Part shown: one piece after another, positions 38,286-52,900 of the stretch
Position numbering within the stretch: the first letter of the stretch is position 1
Layout: each line of letters opens with the position of its first letter
Assembly: GCF_021018805.1 (NCBI RefSeq)
Contig: NC_086253.1
Location: 12,774,735-12,838,734 of the forward strand
Length of the DNA stretch: 64,000 bases
Direction: 5' to 3'
Origin: Prinia subflava
Taxonomy: Eukaryota; Chordata; Aves; Passeriformes; Cisticolidae
Made by a program: the position numbers and the translations under genes
The notes under the pieces: generated by a model
Database searches by the model: none
Told to the model about the DNA's origin: nothing
The model's input: only the letters and a program-made list of their open reading frames with translations

Positions 38286-41200
38286 CTGGAAAACAAAAGG
38301 GACATTTGACTTTGTTGAGAAAGCACTGAAGAACTTGGACCATGAAATATGTTCTCACAGTAAACATGAAGATCCAAATTAAACACATGAGGGTTGATTT
38401 TACACTATTCATAAGCTGTGACATTCATAATTGTGCTCATAAATATGTTTACAAAATTTAACATGTTCGAAAAAACAAGTCAGCATGGTACCCTTATCTA
38501 AGACCACTGAAAAAATTGTTCATTGTTTGAATGGCTTACAAATATGCATCAAATTTCTATGACAATGTTCTTACTATACATAATTTTTAAATGTCAGTAC
38601 ATTGAAGTATTAATTATAGTCTCTTGCTTTTGCATTTTGACTGTTTCCTAATTTCAACATCTCTCTGAATTCAAGTTTAAAACATTTAAAATTTGAGATT
38701 TAAATATTTTTAGCACAAATTACATCTTAATTAAACCAAAATTTATTTTAAATTTCTTTTTTTCTTGAGTATAGAATAAGCTTTTGGTCATTATTTTGGA
38801 TAATTAATGTAATTAGAATATCCAAACAAAAGAAATCCACGCAGCAGAAAACTTTGCTCAGACAAGTCATTTTAATAGTGATACTTGTGCAGTTACACCC
38901 ATTTTGAATTTATATTTAACATCTGAATGTAAATCACAAAATCTAAATACTTATCTACTAGAGAAAAACACAATGAAGAATTTCTTAAAAAGCTGTGACT
39001 TGAAGCTCTGCTAGTCTGACTCATTAAAATAGGCTAATACACATTTTGTTATAACAGCTGATGTACTTTTCATGTTGGTAACTACTAAAATTACTAATTA
39101 CACTTGGCTTTCTTATGAGAAAAAAAAAATTATTAATATTAAAATGCACCACTTCAAATAAGTTAAAGTCAGAATCACGCAACTATTTTTCATATCATTT
39201 ACTGGAGACTGAATGCCATCTTCTGCACATCCTTTGAGGAAAAATTAAGATGGACAACTATTAAAACAGGGTCAGGGACTACGTTTCTCTTAGATGGAAA
39301 AAATTCATAGATGACTCTCATACAAAACATGGGACAAATAAGATATATAGTTTTCACTTATAAAACTCAAAGTAAAACAAATTCCAGTAAGGGAAGACAG
39401 TTTGGACTTGGTGTTCCATAACAGAAGTCTCCCTGGTGAAAGCAATGCTGCTTTTGAGGTTATAAACAGAAAACAACTAAATTTTTTAGTTATGATTATA
39501 CAAATCCAAAACTTGTTCACTCGCAAAACCCACTAAGATGCTTATGACTCATAAGAAGTGGAAGATGATTCACCAGTTTCCAAGTATTTATGGTTCTGAA
39601 TGCTCCACAGCTATGCACTGGTAACTGTTACCTATTGAAGATCTATAGTCAAGTCAAAATATACTGTACAGTGGAATAAATGAAATAACAAGAAATCCAG
39701 TGTATGCTCAAATACAGACAACAGAACATGACAACTGCTTCCTGTGATAACACCTGAGTTATGTGCCAGGCTGTGTAGGCTGATACTTGTTTCTGTGTGA
39801 TCATCAACATGCATTTGTAGAAACCTATACCCAGTCATGATGATTAACACAGCTGAAGTTACTGAAAATGTGTAAAAAATATTGCAACCAAGATTCTCTC
39901 AACACAAATGTTTCGTGATAAAAAGGCAACTGATATACAAACTACATTAACAGTTCACACAACTTACTTCTGTCTGTCAGGAAACACTTGTGAATAAAGT
40001 TAAAGAAGCAAATGTCAACCTTTTCACTTGAGTCAGCTGCAAATACCAGGGCTGACATAATGAAAGCAGTGTGCATTAAAATAGATCAGACAAGCTTCCT
40101 TGAATAAAATAAATGTGCAAGCAAGTCCTGCAGTCCAAACAGGAGATTGCTGCATACTATTCCCTACTTATACCCTGGCCCTAAATTATAACTAAGCAAA
40201 CCCTCTCAGGTTTTCTTGATGTCTCAGCTCTGTGAAGAAGTTTGCTCTCTAAGTTAATGTCAAGAATAGCCATGCTTCCTTTCTCATGTATTTTGGACAA
40301 AGGTTTGAGTAAGACTCTGTGACTAGATTCAGACTTAACATGGCAAGCTAATACTGTGTTATTTCCATTTTAAATATCAGGATTAAGATGGATAACCTCA
40401 TTTATATCAGTTTATGACACAATGTGTAGTATCTTGTACCCAGGAAAAGGAGAGGAACAGCAGAATGAGAATTATAAACTGGAGGTTTTTATTAATATTT
40501 TGATGTATATCCATTAGTCTACGGTATGAATTATTAATTTTTAAACAAAAAGGGGCTATGGTATTTAAGTACCTAACCTGGAATTTAGAGGCTTAGCATC
40601 AATTTTGACCACATAAGCACAAGCCTCTAATAAATCTGTCTGCAAGGCTCTCACATCAATTTGCCTGTATCTGTATTAAAGCCATGACAGGATAAGATCT
40701 TATACAACTTCTGCAGGCACCTGTCTAGATTACTCTCAGCAAAGCATGGGATTGATTACTACATTTCTAAGCTAAGTCTGAAGTATTTTGCAGTAATGTA
40801 TCTTTAGTCAGCTTCACTTGGCAGTGAAATTTTGTATTCACTGAAGATGCTCTCAATAATCCATACCTGACAAGACCAGCATAGCCAAGACTCAGCCCAT
40901 GCAAGGACTTATCTTAGCCAGCCACTTTTGTCTCAGTGCTTGGCAACAGCCCCTAGGGCAGCACAAAACCACTAATTTCCTTATTCCTATTCTGTCCCTT
41001 CATTAAACTGTAGAAATTTTTGAAGCAAAGATCCTCCTAGTGATGATTTAGTAGTAAAAAGCATTAAGCTATCATGTTTATGCTATAAAAGCCAGACTAG
41101 ATCTCAGCCTTGATCTGTGACAGCTTTTTTTGGCTGATGGTTTATTTTCTAAGGATGATATTTGAATGTCCCAATGCAGATCATGCTGAATAGATTGATA

Positions 41201-44200
41201 AAATAATTACTCAAACCCGATGCTTTTAATCCTCAGCAGCAGAAGATACATCTTTAAAACTTCCAATTTCTGAACATAAACTACAAAAGAATTTGTACCA
41301 CATAAATGCAGCCTTTAACCATGTACACCTTGGGTCTTAGAAGTGGTGTTGTAAGGCAGAAAATCATGATGAGGCTTTTTTTTCTGGAAGCCACTACATG
41401 GTTACTTCGACACATGCAGTCCTCATCTGTTCAAAAGTCCATGTGTATTACAACAATTAAAAAGGAATAATGTCTTTACCTAAAAGCAATCCTGTTGATC
41501 ACTTGTGAGCTAAGGCAGTGTGCATGAGCACAGTCTCTCTGCAGTCCACCCTGCAGAGATGAATATGCCCAAATGCCTCTGGCCTTTGACAAACACAGTG
41601 ACCTGAGACAGTGCTTGCCCAGTCTCTTTTCTACTGCTGTCTCCATCTGGCCTACTACTGAACAAGATATTACCTTCAAATCCTGGTAATCCTTGACCAA
41701 CAGCTCGTCAGGGTGAGGGAGAAAGAGGGGGAAATGCCACGTTTGCCCCATTCTTGCCCTCTCAACTTGCATCCTACCGGGATTTGTGGGTATGTGAAGG
41801 CCCATTCTGACTTACTGTGAACAATGTCACATGGGACTGCATTAAAAGTCTTACTAAAAATCAGATTTTAACATAACTTCCTAGGAACCCTTAAGATTTT
41901 AGCATTTTCACCCCATTTTTTTTTAACTTGCTAAGACCAGCTGCTACTGGAATGTATTTCTTTCTCTTCTGAGCACAGTGGACCCAGAGTTTCAGTGGCG
42001 ATATCTTGCATCATCCTGTGGAAACCATGGAGGGAATATGTTGGAGATGAGAACACCTATGGAAGTGTCTGGAATGCCCTTTATTTAAGATGTGTCATGC
42101 CCTGATCAGGGAATATTTCCTTCTATATTCGGAACTATTAACAGTAAAAGAAACAAAGAACTAGTCTAAGAGCCCTTTCTCATGACATCCTAAAGCAGAT
42201 TAAAATCAGCTTGCTGAAGAAGGCTGGCTTCCCTGACTTCTGTGTGGTAACTGCAAAGGTTTTTCTACATTCTTTTTTGGTCTAGCACTGCAATGTATTT
42301 TAACTCATCCCAGTCTTCACACAGCTTGTCTCTGTCACAGGCTTTTAGTAACACCTTCATGCATCCTCCTATGGGAAATACTTGGGGCACAGTCTTCTCA
42401 ATATAGCCACATCTAGAGCCTTTCTGTGAACATTATAAGCAAACCAAGTGTGGTGCCACAGATGGCAAAAATTGGATGTGGGATGCTTAATTTGAATAAC
42501 ATTCCCTTTTATTCTATGCTGGCTTCATGGAGGAGGGAAGGAATCTTTTCAGACATTTACTTCTGTCTCCCTTTCCATTCCCCCTGCTGCTGTGCTAAAG
42601 AAAGGCACTGGAAAAATGCTTGCTTTGCCCACTAAGAGGAAGACAACAAATAAAATTAACCTGAAATACTAAAAATTAGAAAATAGCAACAGTAATCAAT
42701 CTTACTGAAGAGTAACTAAGTTTGCCGTGTGCCCTTACTTTAGAAGTTATGGAACAGACTTCTAATAAACACAGGGAATTATTTAGGTATATTCCATCCT
42801 GCTTCAAAGAATTGTATCAGGTTAAGTAACTTGCTGCTGTAACATGTCTATGAGTAGTAAATCTATTCAGTATTTCATTCCAGAGGACATAAAACTCCAG
42901 AAAGAAACTGAAATTAATGGGCACCCCACTAAAAAGTAATTGTCTATCCAGCCCTCTAAATCAAACCTGTGTTAAGCATAACGGGTGGAATTATCTCTCA
43001 TTAACCAAAAACTATAGAGAAAGTTTATATTGTCTCCCTAGAGAGAAGCCAGGGCATCAGGTATGCAATGCTACAACACAAGTATTACATGAAGTAAATT
43101 AGGAAGTGCTGGTTTAAGTGGAAGTTGCAGCCAAATTATGTGAATGAAAGGAAAATTATGATGCATGTTTCATCTTTCAGTGTCTTGTTAATATGGCTTT
43201 TGCTGGAGAAGAAGAGGGATGGAGCTGTAGGCAAAGCATGCTACAAGTGGGCATATCAAGGGATCTGAGGCTGTACAGAGCTGTGAAAAGGATGGAATAT
43301 TAATTGTCTTTCCTCATGGACCACATCAATATTACTATTATTGTCCTGCTGCTCCCAAGAGGTGCATTAAGTGAAGACTTCCAAAATTTTTCAGTTTCAG
43401 TATTTTATCTCCTAAATATTACTTTGCTTCTCTGTGAAATACATTTCTATTTCACAATTTTCCTTTGGCATTCATAAGGATCTCATCAATGGAGGTCATC
43501 AATACCCAAGTATTCTTACTGAGGCTGAATCTCATGAGCACCTAATTTATGTATAATGATCACAGATGGTACATGACTTCTAGAGGACATTTCCAATTTC
43601 TATTTCATTTAAGATGGCAGAAACTATACTTCTATAACTGTTTATTTCTACTGATATCTTGGAGTTTATTGTGAGTAAAATCTGGTTTCTGCTAGCAAAC
43701 ACAACATATTAACAATACAAGGAAAATTAAGTTTTCTTCTTGCTTTCTTCTGCTTCTTCCATGAGTGGTACAAAAACCATGCACCTGGTTTAACATTTAA
43801 GGTTGTGAAAGAGATATTTAAAAAAATATTTAAAAAACTGGGAGAGGCTGGGAGTAGGAGGAATCCCACTGTCCTCAGTACTAGGCATGAAAACTTGATG
43901 GGAAATTACTCCAATAAATAAACTACAAAACCCTAAACTGAAAAACTAAATCCATGTTATTGTTCCTTTTAACAATAACAATGAGACATGCATGAAGATT
44001 AAGGAAATAAAATTAAGACTAAAAAGCAGTGTATCTTGAAGTGAGAAATTGGAAGGGAACAGAGACACTGGTACGTCAGCATTTCCAGAGGCACAGCAGG
44101 CAGCATTAACAGAAAAATTATTATAAAAACCTCCTCTTGAGTACAAAAAGTTACCACACATGCCAGGAGCCAAAGCACACCCATCCAGCTCACTGTATGA

Positions 44201-45590
44201 AGAGTGTGCTCTGAATAAGCCCCACAAACTGACAGCACAGAAGGAATTGAAAAGATTACAGACCCTATTTATAGAATGGCTTTAATATAATGGAATCATT
44301 CCATGTAATTATCATCTGTTTTCACATAAAAGAGGTGTATTCTTCACTTAAATCAGTGGTAGAATTATCATTATTATTTTTCTATATATCTTAAACAAAG
44401 AAGCATGTGCGCAGTATCACGAAGAGGAAACTATAAGAGGTAGGCACTTGCATATTTCTCTATTTCTACCTATTAAAATGAATAATAAAATCAGTCTCTT
44501 TAATTTAAAAAAATTTAGTCAAAACCAGATTTGTGGAAATTCACTATTTGTGATCATGTAGAGTCCTTATGTCCTAGACTGTAAGAAAACATACATGATA
44601 GCTGGATTTAGGTTAACATTTTGTAGGTCACAAGCAGTTACTCTGCCACTGAAAAGGACTCTTTTTCCAAAACCATTCTTCTGACATTTAAAAATGCTTG
44701 CTATGTGTTCAGTATTGTTCCAAGACGATTGGTATAGAATATAAGAAGAAAAAATTCTAACAAAGAAAGGACTACTCGCTTGTTTGCAACTTTCCATTCC
44801 AAAGACTTTTCCCATTGCTTCTTATTTATTGCAGTGCGAACTTAAATGTGTTTCCTTTAGCAATTAATTGTGCAATCACCTACTAAAACTTGGAGTTTTA
44901 GTTGGCTCATTTAGTGCATTTTTTTCCCTAGTCAACTGTTCCATTTTGAAATAGGAAGGAAAATAATGTGCATGGATGAGATTTTCTATTAGCATCTTCC
45001 TCTACATTGAGAGCAGAGCAAAGGGCCTGGAGCTCATGTGTTGGGAAGGGATGCCTGTTTGTCCTGAGTGAGGCAGCAGAACTGAACACCACGTGGGTCT
45101 CCCTTGCTCTAGCAGGATGGCTTTACTGTTCCACCTCCCTGGGTGGCTGCTTCTGCCACACTGAACACCTGCAGCTGTGCTGAGCCTGAGCCTTCTCTGA
45201 ACAACACTGCTGCTGCCCAGCATGCACACGAGAAAACTCTGAGATGTGAATAAACTGCCACCAGATAAGGTTGCTTTACCAGGTGAAATAATTTATGAGT
45301 TACCACTTGTGGTTTCTGCCTTCTTCCTCTTCATACATACAAAGCACTGCAGGACATACCAACTTTGTCTGTTCCTTTTATGAGTCTAAAGTTAAAGAAC
45401 ATATTAAAAAATGTTCCAAGAAAAAAAATTGGTTTAGGATTAAAATTAGAAATAACATTTTGAATTGCATTATCAACCCTTACACTTAATCAACATACTA
45501 TTCTTTTTATATTTTAAGCTGTATAAGAAAATAAAATCCAATAATATTTAAATATCAAGCATGCTAATGGATTTTTATAAGCATACTTAC
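38286..45590 (-). other. SLC2A9: SLC2A9 intron (7.3 kb)
   Basis: Donor GTAAGT at 45590 and acceptor TTTTCCAG at 38286. Mostly AT-rich unique-looking sequence, with a weak CR1-like scrap near 41825-41870. No exon-like open segment with good splice sites was noticed. Confidence 0.9.
41825..41870 (-). mobile_element. CR1: Possible old CR1 fragment
   Basis: The plus strand TGTCACATGGGACTGCATTA followed by AAAGTCTTACTAAAAATCAGAT resembles the reverse complement of the CR1 segment around the phrase GTCAAAGGCCTTACTAAAGT. It is short and diverged, so the call is weak. Confidence 0.3.
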
Positions 45591-45701
45591 AGAAAAAACA
45601 GCAGCCAGAGTCTCAACAGCACCAGTACTTAGTGTAACATAAGGGATTATTTCATGACGGATCCCAGATTCACTAAAGATGTTGTTTGTGTAGAACCAGA
45701 T
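45591..45701 (-). CDS. SLC2A9: SLC2A9 coding exon (end of TM7 to TM8)
   Basis: A 111-bp, phase 0-0 exon encodes residues 108-144, starting IWFYTNNIF and ending LAAVFS. The acceptor is GATACAG|ATCTGG and the donor is TTTTCT|GTAAGT, a strong consensus. It supplies the Ile that completes the NAI motif begun in the preceding exon, the short extracellular loop between TM7 and TM8 (SESGIRHEI), and the start of TM8 with the conserved PYVTLSTG segment. The exon contains no ATG near its start and no long open frame in the genomic strand, so simple ORF calling misses it. Size and phase fit the class II GLUT gene layout. Confidence 0.95.
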
Positions 45702-46800
45702 CTGTATCAGAGAGAATAAAATGAGTTATCAATCATTATAGGTTGAACTACAATATATTGGTATTCAGTTCAACCATCTAACCTGCTCAAGGCCAGACTT
45801 GTTAAACCTCTGAGCACTCCCAAATCACCGAGGGCCAAACAGGACAACAGATGTAGGGAAAGGGCAAATTCCAGGTGGATGAGGTACAACACTGCTGTAG
45901 GTCCACTTGCAGACCCAGGCAGAATTACAAACAGCTTCAACTCAATCTTGCTTAATTCACTTTAGGAGTAAATCAAAGAAATTCACTTTAAGCTTGAAAA
46001 ACAGGATACAAATAGGTTTTGTGTGGCTTACCAAGCAGGTTTGTGTAGCTTTATGGAATACTCCAACAGCATGTTACAACAGAGAATAAAACAGGAAAGA
46101 GAGGTTGTGAGGCACTGAAGAAGCTGCTCATTTTTAGTGTAAGGTGTTATTTCTGCTTTAACCTCACTGGAGTGTGGACATCTACAGTCAAGCCATCCCT
46201 CCAATCGTTCTTTATTATCCACATAAAGAAAAGATACCTTTAAGACTAGAGTTGCTTGGGGAAAAGTAAAATTCTGTTTTTAGGATGAAATTAATCATAG
46301 GCTTGAAGCATCTGTCACTAAGGGACAGAAATACAGGTTGTATGACTTAGAAGGAGTCAATCGTGTTTAGTCAGTAAAACCATATCCAGCAGTGACACTA
46401 TCCAGGCAGGGAATATTTAGTGGCAACATTTTAAAATAACAGGTCTGGCAAACATCAGAGTCCCATTCACATCAACTATTTTTGAAAACCATATATTTGC
46501 AAGTGGCTTCATAGAAGAGTATTACTGACCACTGACAGTAAGACTAAAAAACTGGCAGAGCAAAACCAGGATGAGATTCACAGACTTATTACTCTCCAGA
46601 GCATTACAAAAACAAATTAGGATAAAAATTAACAAAGTGTACAGTTTTCAAGTCAAAAATTGAATGTTTTTCAGCCTGTGTACCATTAAGGAGAGAAAAA
46701 AACATTGGCAAATTTGCTAAGCATACTTACAAGGCTAATGATCACTTTTATAATTTCACTTAAGTTATTTTTCTAACATGGTTTTTGTTAGCTAGTGATT

Positions 46801-46827
46801 TCATTAGCTAAGAAAATTAGCTAATGA
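46801..46827. repeat. Perfect 11-bp-arm hairpin
   Basis: TCATTAGCTAA is inverted as TTAGCTAATGA across a 5-base loop (GAAAA). It is AT-rich, with related TTAGCTA words just upstream. No T-run follows that would suggest a terminator, and no known role is evident. Confidence 0.85.
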
Positions 46828-48930
46828 TTAGGCTAAACATTTTTGAATGAAAGAGCTGTGGAAAATGGTGCAGAAGGCTCAAAACCTAAATGGGCAACAG
46901 CAGAGACACAGGCTTGCATAGACAGAGACACTGCATGCCCACCCCTTCCTCCACTGCCTGGTGTTCTCCACACCAGCTGTGAAGCACACACCATGACAGA
47001 TCTTTTGCATACTGAAAACATGCATTGTTCCACAGATCCATCCCAGAATAATTTCTTTGCACCCAAAATACAGCTGTAAGAACCGACCTTATAGAAGCCT
47101 AGGGATCCCACTTTGGGAATGACTCCCTTAGAGCAATATGTCATACAGTATATTCCTTAATATGCAAAAGTATATCCTTCACAAGTGAAAACTTCACTGT
47201 AGCTTTGTGATTTCTTTAGAACTGAGATAAAGTGGTGGAGGATAAATAAATTTATTATGGCTAAATAAATGTTAACAGAGTAAAAGACACTAAAAGGAAA
47301 TAATTTGTTTAGGTCAGGCTGTCTGGTATTTTGTTATAATTGCAAACATTAACATGATCAGAGCTTCACCATGATTTCTGTTCCATGTGGAAATAAACAA
47401 ATGTACTGTTTTAAGCAAAACAATTTTTTATTTGAAGTGAAATCCTTAAAAAGAAGCAAGCATTCTCAGGTACCAGCAGGATGATTACAGAAATCTGCCA
47501 GCTGGCAATTTCCCTGGAGAATGACCTGAGATTCTCGCCTGAAGGAATCCCAACTTTCCCATATGCCCTGTCCAGATGGAACTTGTGGAAAAGACCAGAC
47601 TGTCTAACAGGGCACTACAGACAAAGCAAATGAGTTAGAAGGAACCTTCCCTGCCAGCAAAACCTGGCTGATGCTGGCTCACACCCAGCAGGTTGGTTCA
47701 GATGCACTCAGGCAAACCAAGGTTCACCAGTATCTGTCACACCTGGACCTGTCCTCTCATCTCAGAGCTTCGGGTGACTTGAGCAGCATCAGGCAGGAAA
47801 GCCAGGCAAAAGAGACAAGTTTTTGAAGCCTGGTCTCTTAATCAAGTTGGTTCAGCTATTTCTCTTGACCTCTCTTTTAATTTTCTTGGTTTTACTATTA
47901 ACTGTTCCTAACAACAGTTTAAATAATCCATTTCAGAACACAATTTTTATGTGAATACTTTTTTTCATGTTTGGTGACATTGCATGAGAGGAGAAACAAA
48001 GTAATAATGAAAAAGGAAGGCATGAAATAGCCAACTTAACACACAAGTTTCCTGACAAAAGTTTCCAGTTTTTATGAGGCATATTTTCAGAAAGTGGCCT
48101 TTGAAACACTTTTAAATAACGCAGGCATTCATTCTGGACTGGACATGTCTGACTATCCAACTACACCCTCACTTAAGCCAAGAGAGTGTGGCTTTGTGGC
48201 TTTGTTCTGCCACAGAATACTGGACAATTTCTATAAACTTAAGTATCCTCAAAGTCACAAAACTATTCCATTTCCCCTCAAAATTTAGCTGTGACTTTTT
48301 TTTTAGGTAATGTGCTCCATTATTTGAACAGCCTGTTTATTACTGTGTCATTTTTTTTCCTTATGTGTTGATAAATCTTAAAAAGACTGGATGACAAGAT
48401 AATTCTGGGATTTTTTTTTCTCAAAAGTGTATCCACAATGAGGAATAAAATAACCTGCCATTAGCTCTGAAATCCTACCATTAGAAGAAAACACTACCTA
48501 TACAAAAATTATTATAGTTTACCCCACAGGATGAAAAAACTCTTCTAATTCCCTCCGAGTGATTTGTAAAAAGCTTTTAGATATCAGAGTTCCAATTGCA
48601 TTAATCTTTTAAATGGTCTTGGACAAATTACTTTTATTTGGAATCTTAAAGCTATAGAGATACCTGAGATAAGTCTGAGCTAGTGTTCATAGATACAAAA
48701 GCACAAAGACTTAGTAGCCCTGGTGGGAAAATCTAGCTGGAGACTGCTGTTGAGCACAGTGAGAGTTCCTTGCAGTAGCAAGAATATTGCTTTTTATATA
48801 TATAAACAAGTAATGCCTTTGAACTATGACAAAAACCCCTTTCCATTTGAGGTGCTTCATGAGAATATTTGTTTTGTGCAGCATAAATCATCCAAGCCAG
48901 ATGCCACAGGCTGCAGCAAGGATAGTTCTG

Positions 48931-49147
48931 ACTGGATATAAAGAAAACACTTTTTGCAGTGTAAGTGGTGTAAACACCTGGCAGAGGTTGCCCAGAAGGG
49001 TTATGGACTCTTCACCCTCAAATATGTTTAAAACTCAACTGCACAAGGCCCTCAGTAGCCTGAGATAACTCTGAAGTCATTCCTGCTCTAAGCAGGGGCT
49101 TGGACCAGGTGGAGGAATCTTCCAACCTAAACTGTCCTGTGACCTTC
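48931..49147 (+). mobile_element. CR1: CR1 LINE 3'-end fragment, plus orientation
   Basis: The sequence CTGGATATAAAGAAAACACT, then GTGTAAACACCTGGCAGAGGT, TTGCCCAGAAGGGTTATGGA, CTTGGACCAGGTGG and AATCTTCCAACCTAAACTGTCC follows the sense strand of the CR1 3' end, with the terminal ATTCTRTG repeats decayed to CCTGTGACC. It is the only CR1 copy seen in plus orientation. Confidence 0.9.
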
Positions 49148-49280
49148 TCATATAGGCTCAGACAGATGGCAAAGGAGACTTCTGACATCCACTAGCCTCA
49201 GAAATATTAATGGCCAATAGGGTTTGCTGGTTTATGTCTTTTTCATCTTTTGCTTCACTTTCCAAGACAGGAATATTGAA

Positions 49281-49325
49281 GAAAAAAAAAAGAAAAAAAA
49301 AAGAAAAAAAAAAAAAAAAAAAAAA
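49281..49325 (+). repeat. A-rich tract with (GA10) units
   Basis: GAAAAAAAAAA is repeated twice, followed by a longer A run, 45 bp in total. It could be the degenerate tail of a retroposed sequence or a plain simple repeat. Confidence 0.9.
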
Positions 49326-49765
49326 TCAAATATGGAGTGTGACCTTTTAAAATCACTTACAGGAAGTTTTGCTGACTTCTATAAGTGTTGGACTGCACAA
49401 ATCGAAGCTGAAATGTCTACTGGAAAAACTCTGAATAAGCATGGGGCATATCTAGAAATGGAGAATCTGAGTATCAGAAATGAAAGTTGTATGCTCTTTC
49501 TTTGCTGACCTCTTCTCCCTTTACAAGTATTCTTTCAAAGTTAACACACCTTGGCTTTCCTCAAACTCTCTTTGTTTCAAAAGCCCCCAAACAATACAGA
49601 CGTCTGTGGATCTTCCCACACGCTGCTCCCACTGAGTCATTACTAGTAAGAAACAGCCAAAAAAGGGAACCCACAGAACTAAGCTGGTAAATGGTAGAGC
49701 CCAAACCTTGTTCCAAAGGGAAGGAGCTCCCCAGGAGCTGCCGTGGCCTGAGGAAGGACACTTAC

Positions 49766-49953
49766 AGCGTTCAGCCCACAGAGCTGGTAGCAGCCCATGG
49801 TGACGACCACGGTGACGATCTGCCAGCGCACGGCGCGTGTTCGCAGCAGCTGGACGATCGACACCAGCTTGGTGTTCCTCTGGACCCGAGACTCTGCCAA
49901 GACCTCTTCTATTTCCCGAGACACGTCATCTTTCCCAAGGAATCTCTGGAATG
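49766..49953 (-). CDS. SLC2A9: SLC2A9 coding exon (intracellular loop and TM7)
   Basis: A 188-bp exon, entering in phase 1 and leaving in phase 0, completes codon 45 and encodes residues 46-107. The acceptor is TTTGCAG|CATTCC and the donor is AACGCT|GTAAGT. The first part is the charged helical loop between TM6 and TM7 ([22 protein letters not shown]). The second part is TM7, ending in QLCGLNA. The final Asn-Ala is followed by Ile from the next exon, so the NAI triplet of TM7 spans the junction. In human GLUTs an Ile at this third position is linked to fructose-permitting class II transporters. The exon sits in a locally GC-richer stretch than its introns, as expected for coding sequence. Confidence 0.96.
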
Positions 49954-52900
49954 CTGCAAAGAGAGGACACGTACTTTAGACTGGACACTTGGCCCTGTGT
50001 GCATTTATAACTGTCCTGACTCTTTAAAATGGAAATGTTTGGCACAAACGGGAGGTATACATGACAACTTAATTATTCTTCTGCCAACAATATAATTCTG
50101 CTCTGGATGAGATCTGGTTCATCTCTGCTATTAGGCTCAGAAACTGAAACAAAACCATAAATTATTTGTCTCCCTACAAGATCTCTCTTATCTTATTTCA
50201 TATATAATATAGCCTAAGATCCAGTGTGGACCTTAGAAGAGCTAAAACCCTGTGTGACTTGAAAATATTTATACCAAAGCACCTCTGAACATTATTTGAC
50301 TTGGCTACTTTTGCAGCCTAACAGTATAACTAGCTTCATTGCTGGAGAAAGACTGATTAGAGAAGTAGTAAGATATTAAAATGCATATAAGTCTGGTAAA
50401 CCAAGAAAGGGCAGACATTGGAAAGGAATAGTTACTGTTATTCATATTATTTCATATTCTTGTTTTAAATATTAGACATAATTACCCAGAACAGTTCAAG
50501 ACTTTAAATTTTTCAGTGCTGGAGTCATGGGAACAAATTTACGTGCCCAATGTAAGCAAACAACCAACCAATCTCATCTCCCCCAGACATCATTTAGTAT
50601 TGCACACTGATAACTCACTGAAATATCCTTCCACCGTGAGGCTTTCCACCTCACACCTCCTCCAAGACAGAAATACCTCTGCTGGATGTGATGTGTCTCC
50701 ACCAGCCTTGTTTGACAGATACTGTCTATGCAGGTGATACTTTTGTCTCAGTCTAATGAATAAACCCCAGGGGTTGGCATTTTAAGAGATGTTTAAAATG
50801 CTCATCATCTCAGAGTGACTGCAGAGAAACAATGACATTACGCACACTTTTGAAACAAGGCTTGCAACCCAGTAGGACGCTAACACTCCAAAAAAATCCT
50901 TTACACAGCAGGTCACTTAAAATTGTTATTTTTATTAAATGAATAAGTTTATTTAGTTCACCTAAGAGAGAAATGAATTTTTCTTATCCACAATTTTGCA
51001 TGACTGCCTATAAACAAATGATCACATATTTCAGTATGTTTACACACCTTTGGATCATAAAAAGCACTTTGACTGTCACAAAAACTAGAGATACTGACTA
51101 GTCATGGTTATACATCCAGACTCTATTTTGATTTTGAAGTCACAAATTTTTATCTTTACCCAGTAAGTAAAAAGGCCAAATAGTGTCATTTCATTATTTT
51201 GAAGGATAGATCACACAAATGATCTGGTGGCCTCCCCAGAACATCCCTCTCTGACACTTTGGTGAGTGCACAAGGCTGCACATCCTACTTGGCTCCCAAT
51301 CTGGTGGTGCAGGGAACTAACTTGAGATGTGGGCCAAGTTTTACTGAGACATTTAACATTTCTAATGCACTTTAATGGACCTCACATGATTCTGCTTAAA
51401 AAGAAAAATGACTTTTTTAAGGGATGAACCACCTCTGGGTGTTGAGTCAATTCATCACATTCATATATTCCGATAACCAGTTTCTCTCTTGTGAGAGGAG
51501 AGGTCAGAATTTTTAAATCTCTCAGTCAAAGCATGAGCTCTGTCTTTTCACACAAGCTGTACAATCAGAAATGAATTAACAAAATGAGACCTCAGAACTA
51601 AAACTTTAAGCTGCTCAATTTTGTCTTTTGTTGTTGCCTATTTTTTAATAAATAGCATGTTAAACACTCATTTTAATGAGTCAAATGTATTTAAAACAGT
51701 GATAAGAAATGTAAAATTAGAACAATGTGTGCCTACAATGTATTTAAGTCACTGTCTCATACTGAAATTACACTTTCCTCAGTACTATTAGCCTGTCAAC
51801 TGAGAAAAAAATTCAGGGAAAGATGAGAACAACCAGACATATATCACCATAGTTTTCCGTGAAAGAATTCTCTCAGATTTTTAAGCATCTGGTTTATCAG
51901 TGTAATTAGGTCAGTACATCATTTTCTTTATTTTTACTGTCCTTAGAATCCTCAGCATTACTTTAGAACACACAAGTCAAAAATATAGATGCAGTCAAGT
52001 AAAAAGATAGCAATCTGTCTTTTCTGCACAAGGGAGCTTGCTGTGTCTCTAGAGGCACCAGGAACTAAAAAACTGCAATTAGCAAAATTGTCAAGGACAA
52101 GGCTGGAAAAACACAGACACTCAATTTTTTTTCTTTCCTTCTTGGTGTTAAGTAAAGAGATGTAAATGCCACTAGGCAACTTTGATGGATACTTAAAATT
52201 AACAAGTCAAGAAATGCTAAGAAATTGCTATGCTATACATGCATAATTTTTAATAGACATCACCCAACCTTCTTGGAAGGTTTTGCACTTCTTGGAAAAA
52301 CATTTTCCTGCTACTCAACAACTCAACTTTAATTTCTTCCACTACCAGTTTTTCAGTACCATAAGAATCACAACTTTAGATGTAAATAATGTGGAAATAA
52401 ATTCTGCATTAGCAGGGAGATAGAGAAACTCAAAAGTCTTTCAATGTGTGACGATCAATTTATTAGTTTTACATTCTACAGCCTGGCATTACTGGCACTG
52501 AGAGGCACAGCAGTCGTTCCTCTCCTCGCTGCAGTGACTCATTTCCCTCTGTGACTGGCTGCTTCTCTCTGTGGGGAAGCCTTATTTTCATGCAACACTT
52601 TAATCCCTCTAAGGAGCTGCAGTTCTAGAAACTTTTAAAACTTTCCAGATTATTATTTAATTCCCGTGGATCAAAAGGATATAGAAGCTCAGCCCTCAAA
52701 AATTGGAATACTGCCTTCATAAATAGGAAAATAACTGGATGGTTCCAGTCAAAGGGAAAGAAGTCAAGAAACCCTTCCATTTACACCCCCAGTTTTTATT
52801 CATCTTGCCTAAGGGAAGGTGAAGCACCTGAAAGAGGTTTAAAGAAATGGAAAAAAATCAGTTGGTACCAAGTCTAAAACCAATCAGACCTTTAACTGAA

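Larger units (their letters stand above)
45702..49765 (-). other. SLC2A9: SLC2A9 intron (4.1 kb)
   Basis: Donor GTAAGT at 49765 and acceptor GATACAG at 45702. It contains a small perfect hairpin (46801-46827), a CR1 fragment (48931-49147) and an A-rich tract (49281-49325). Confidence 0.9.
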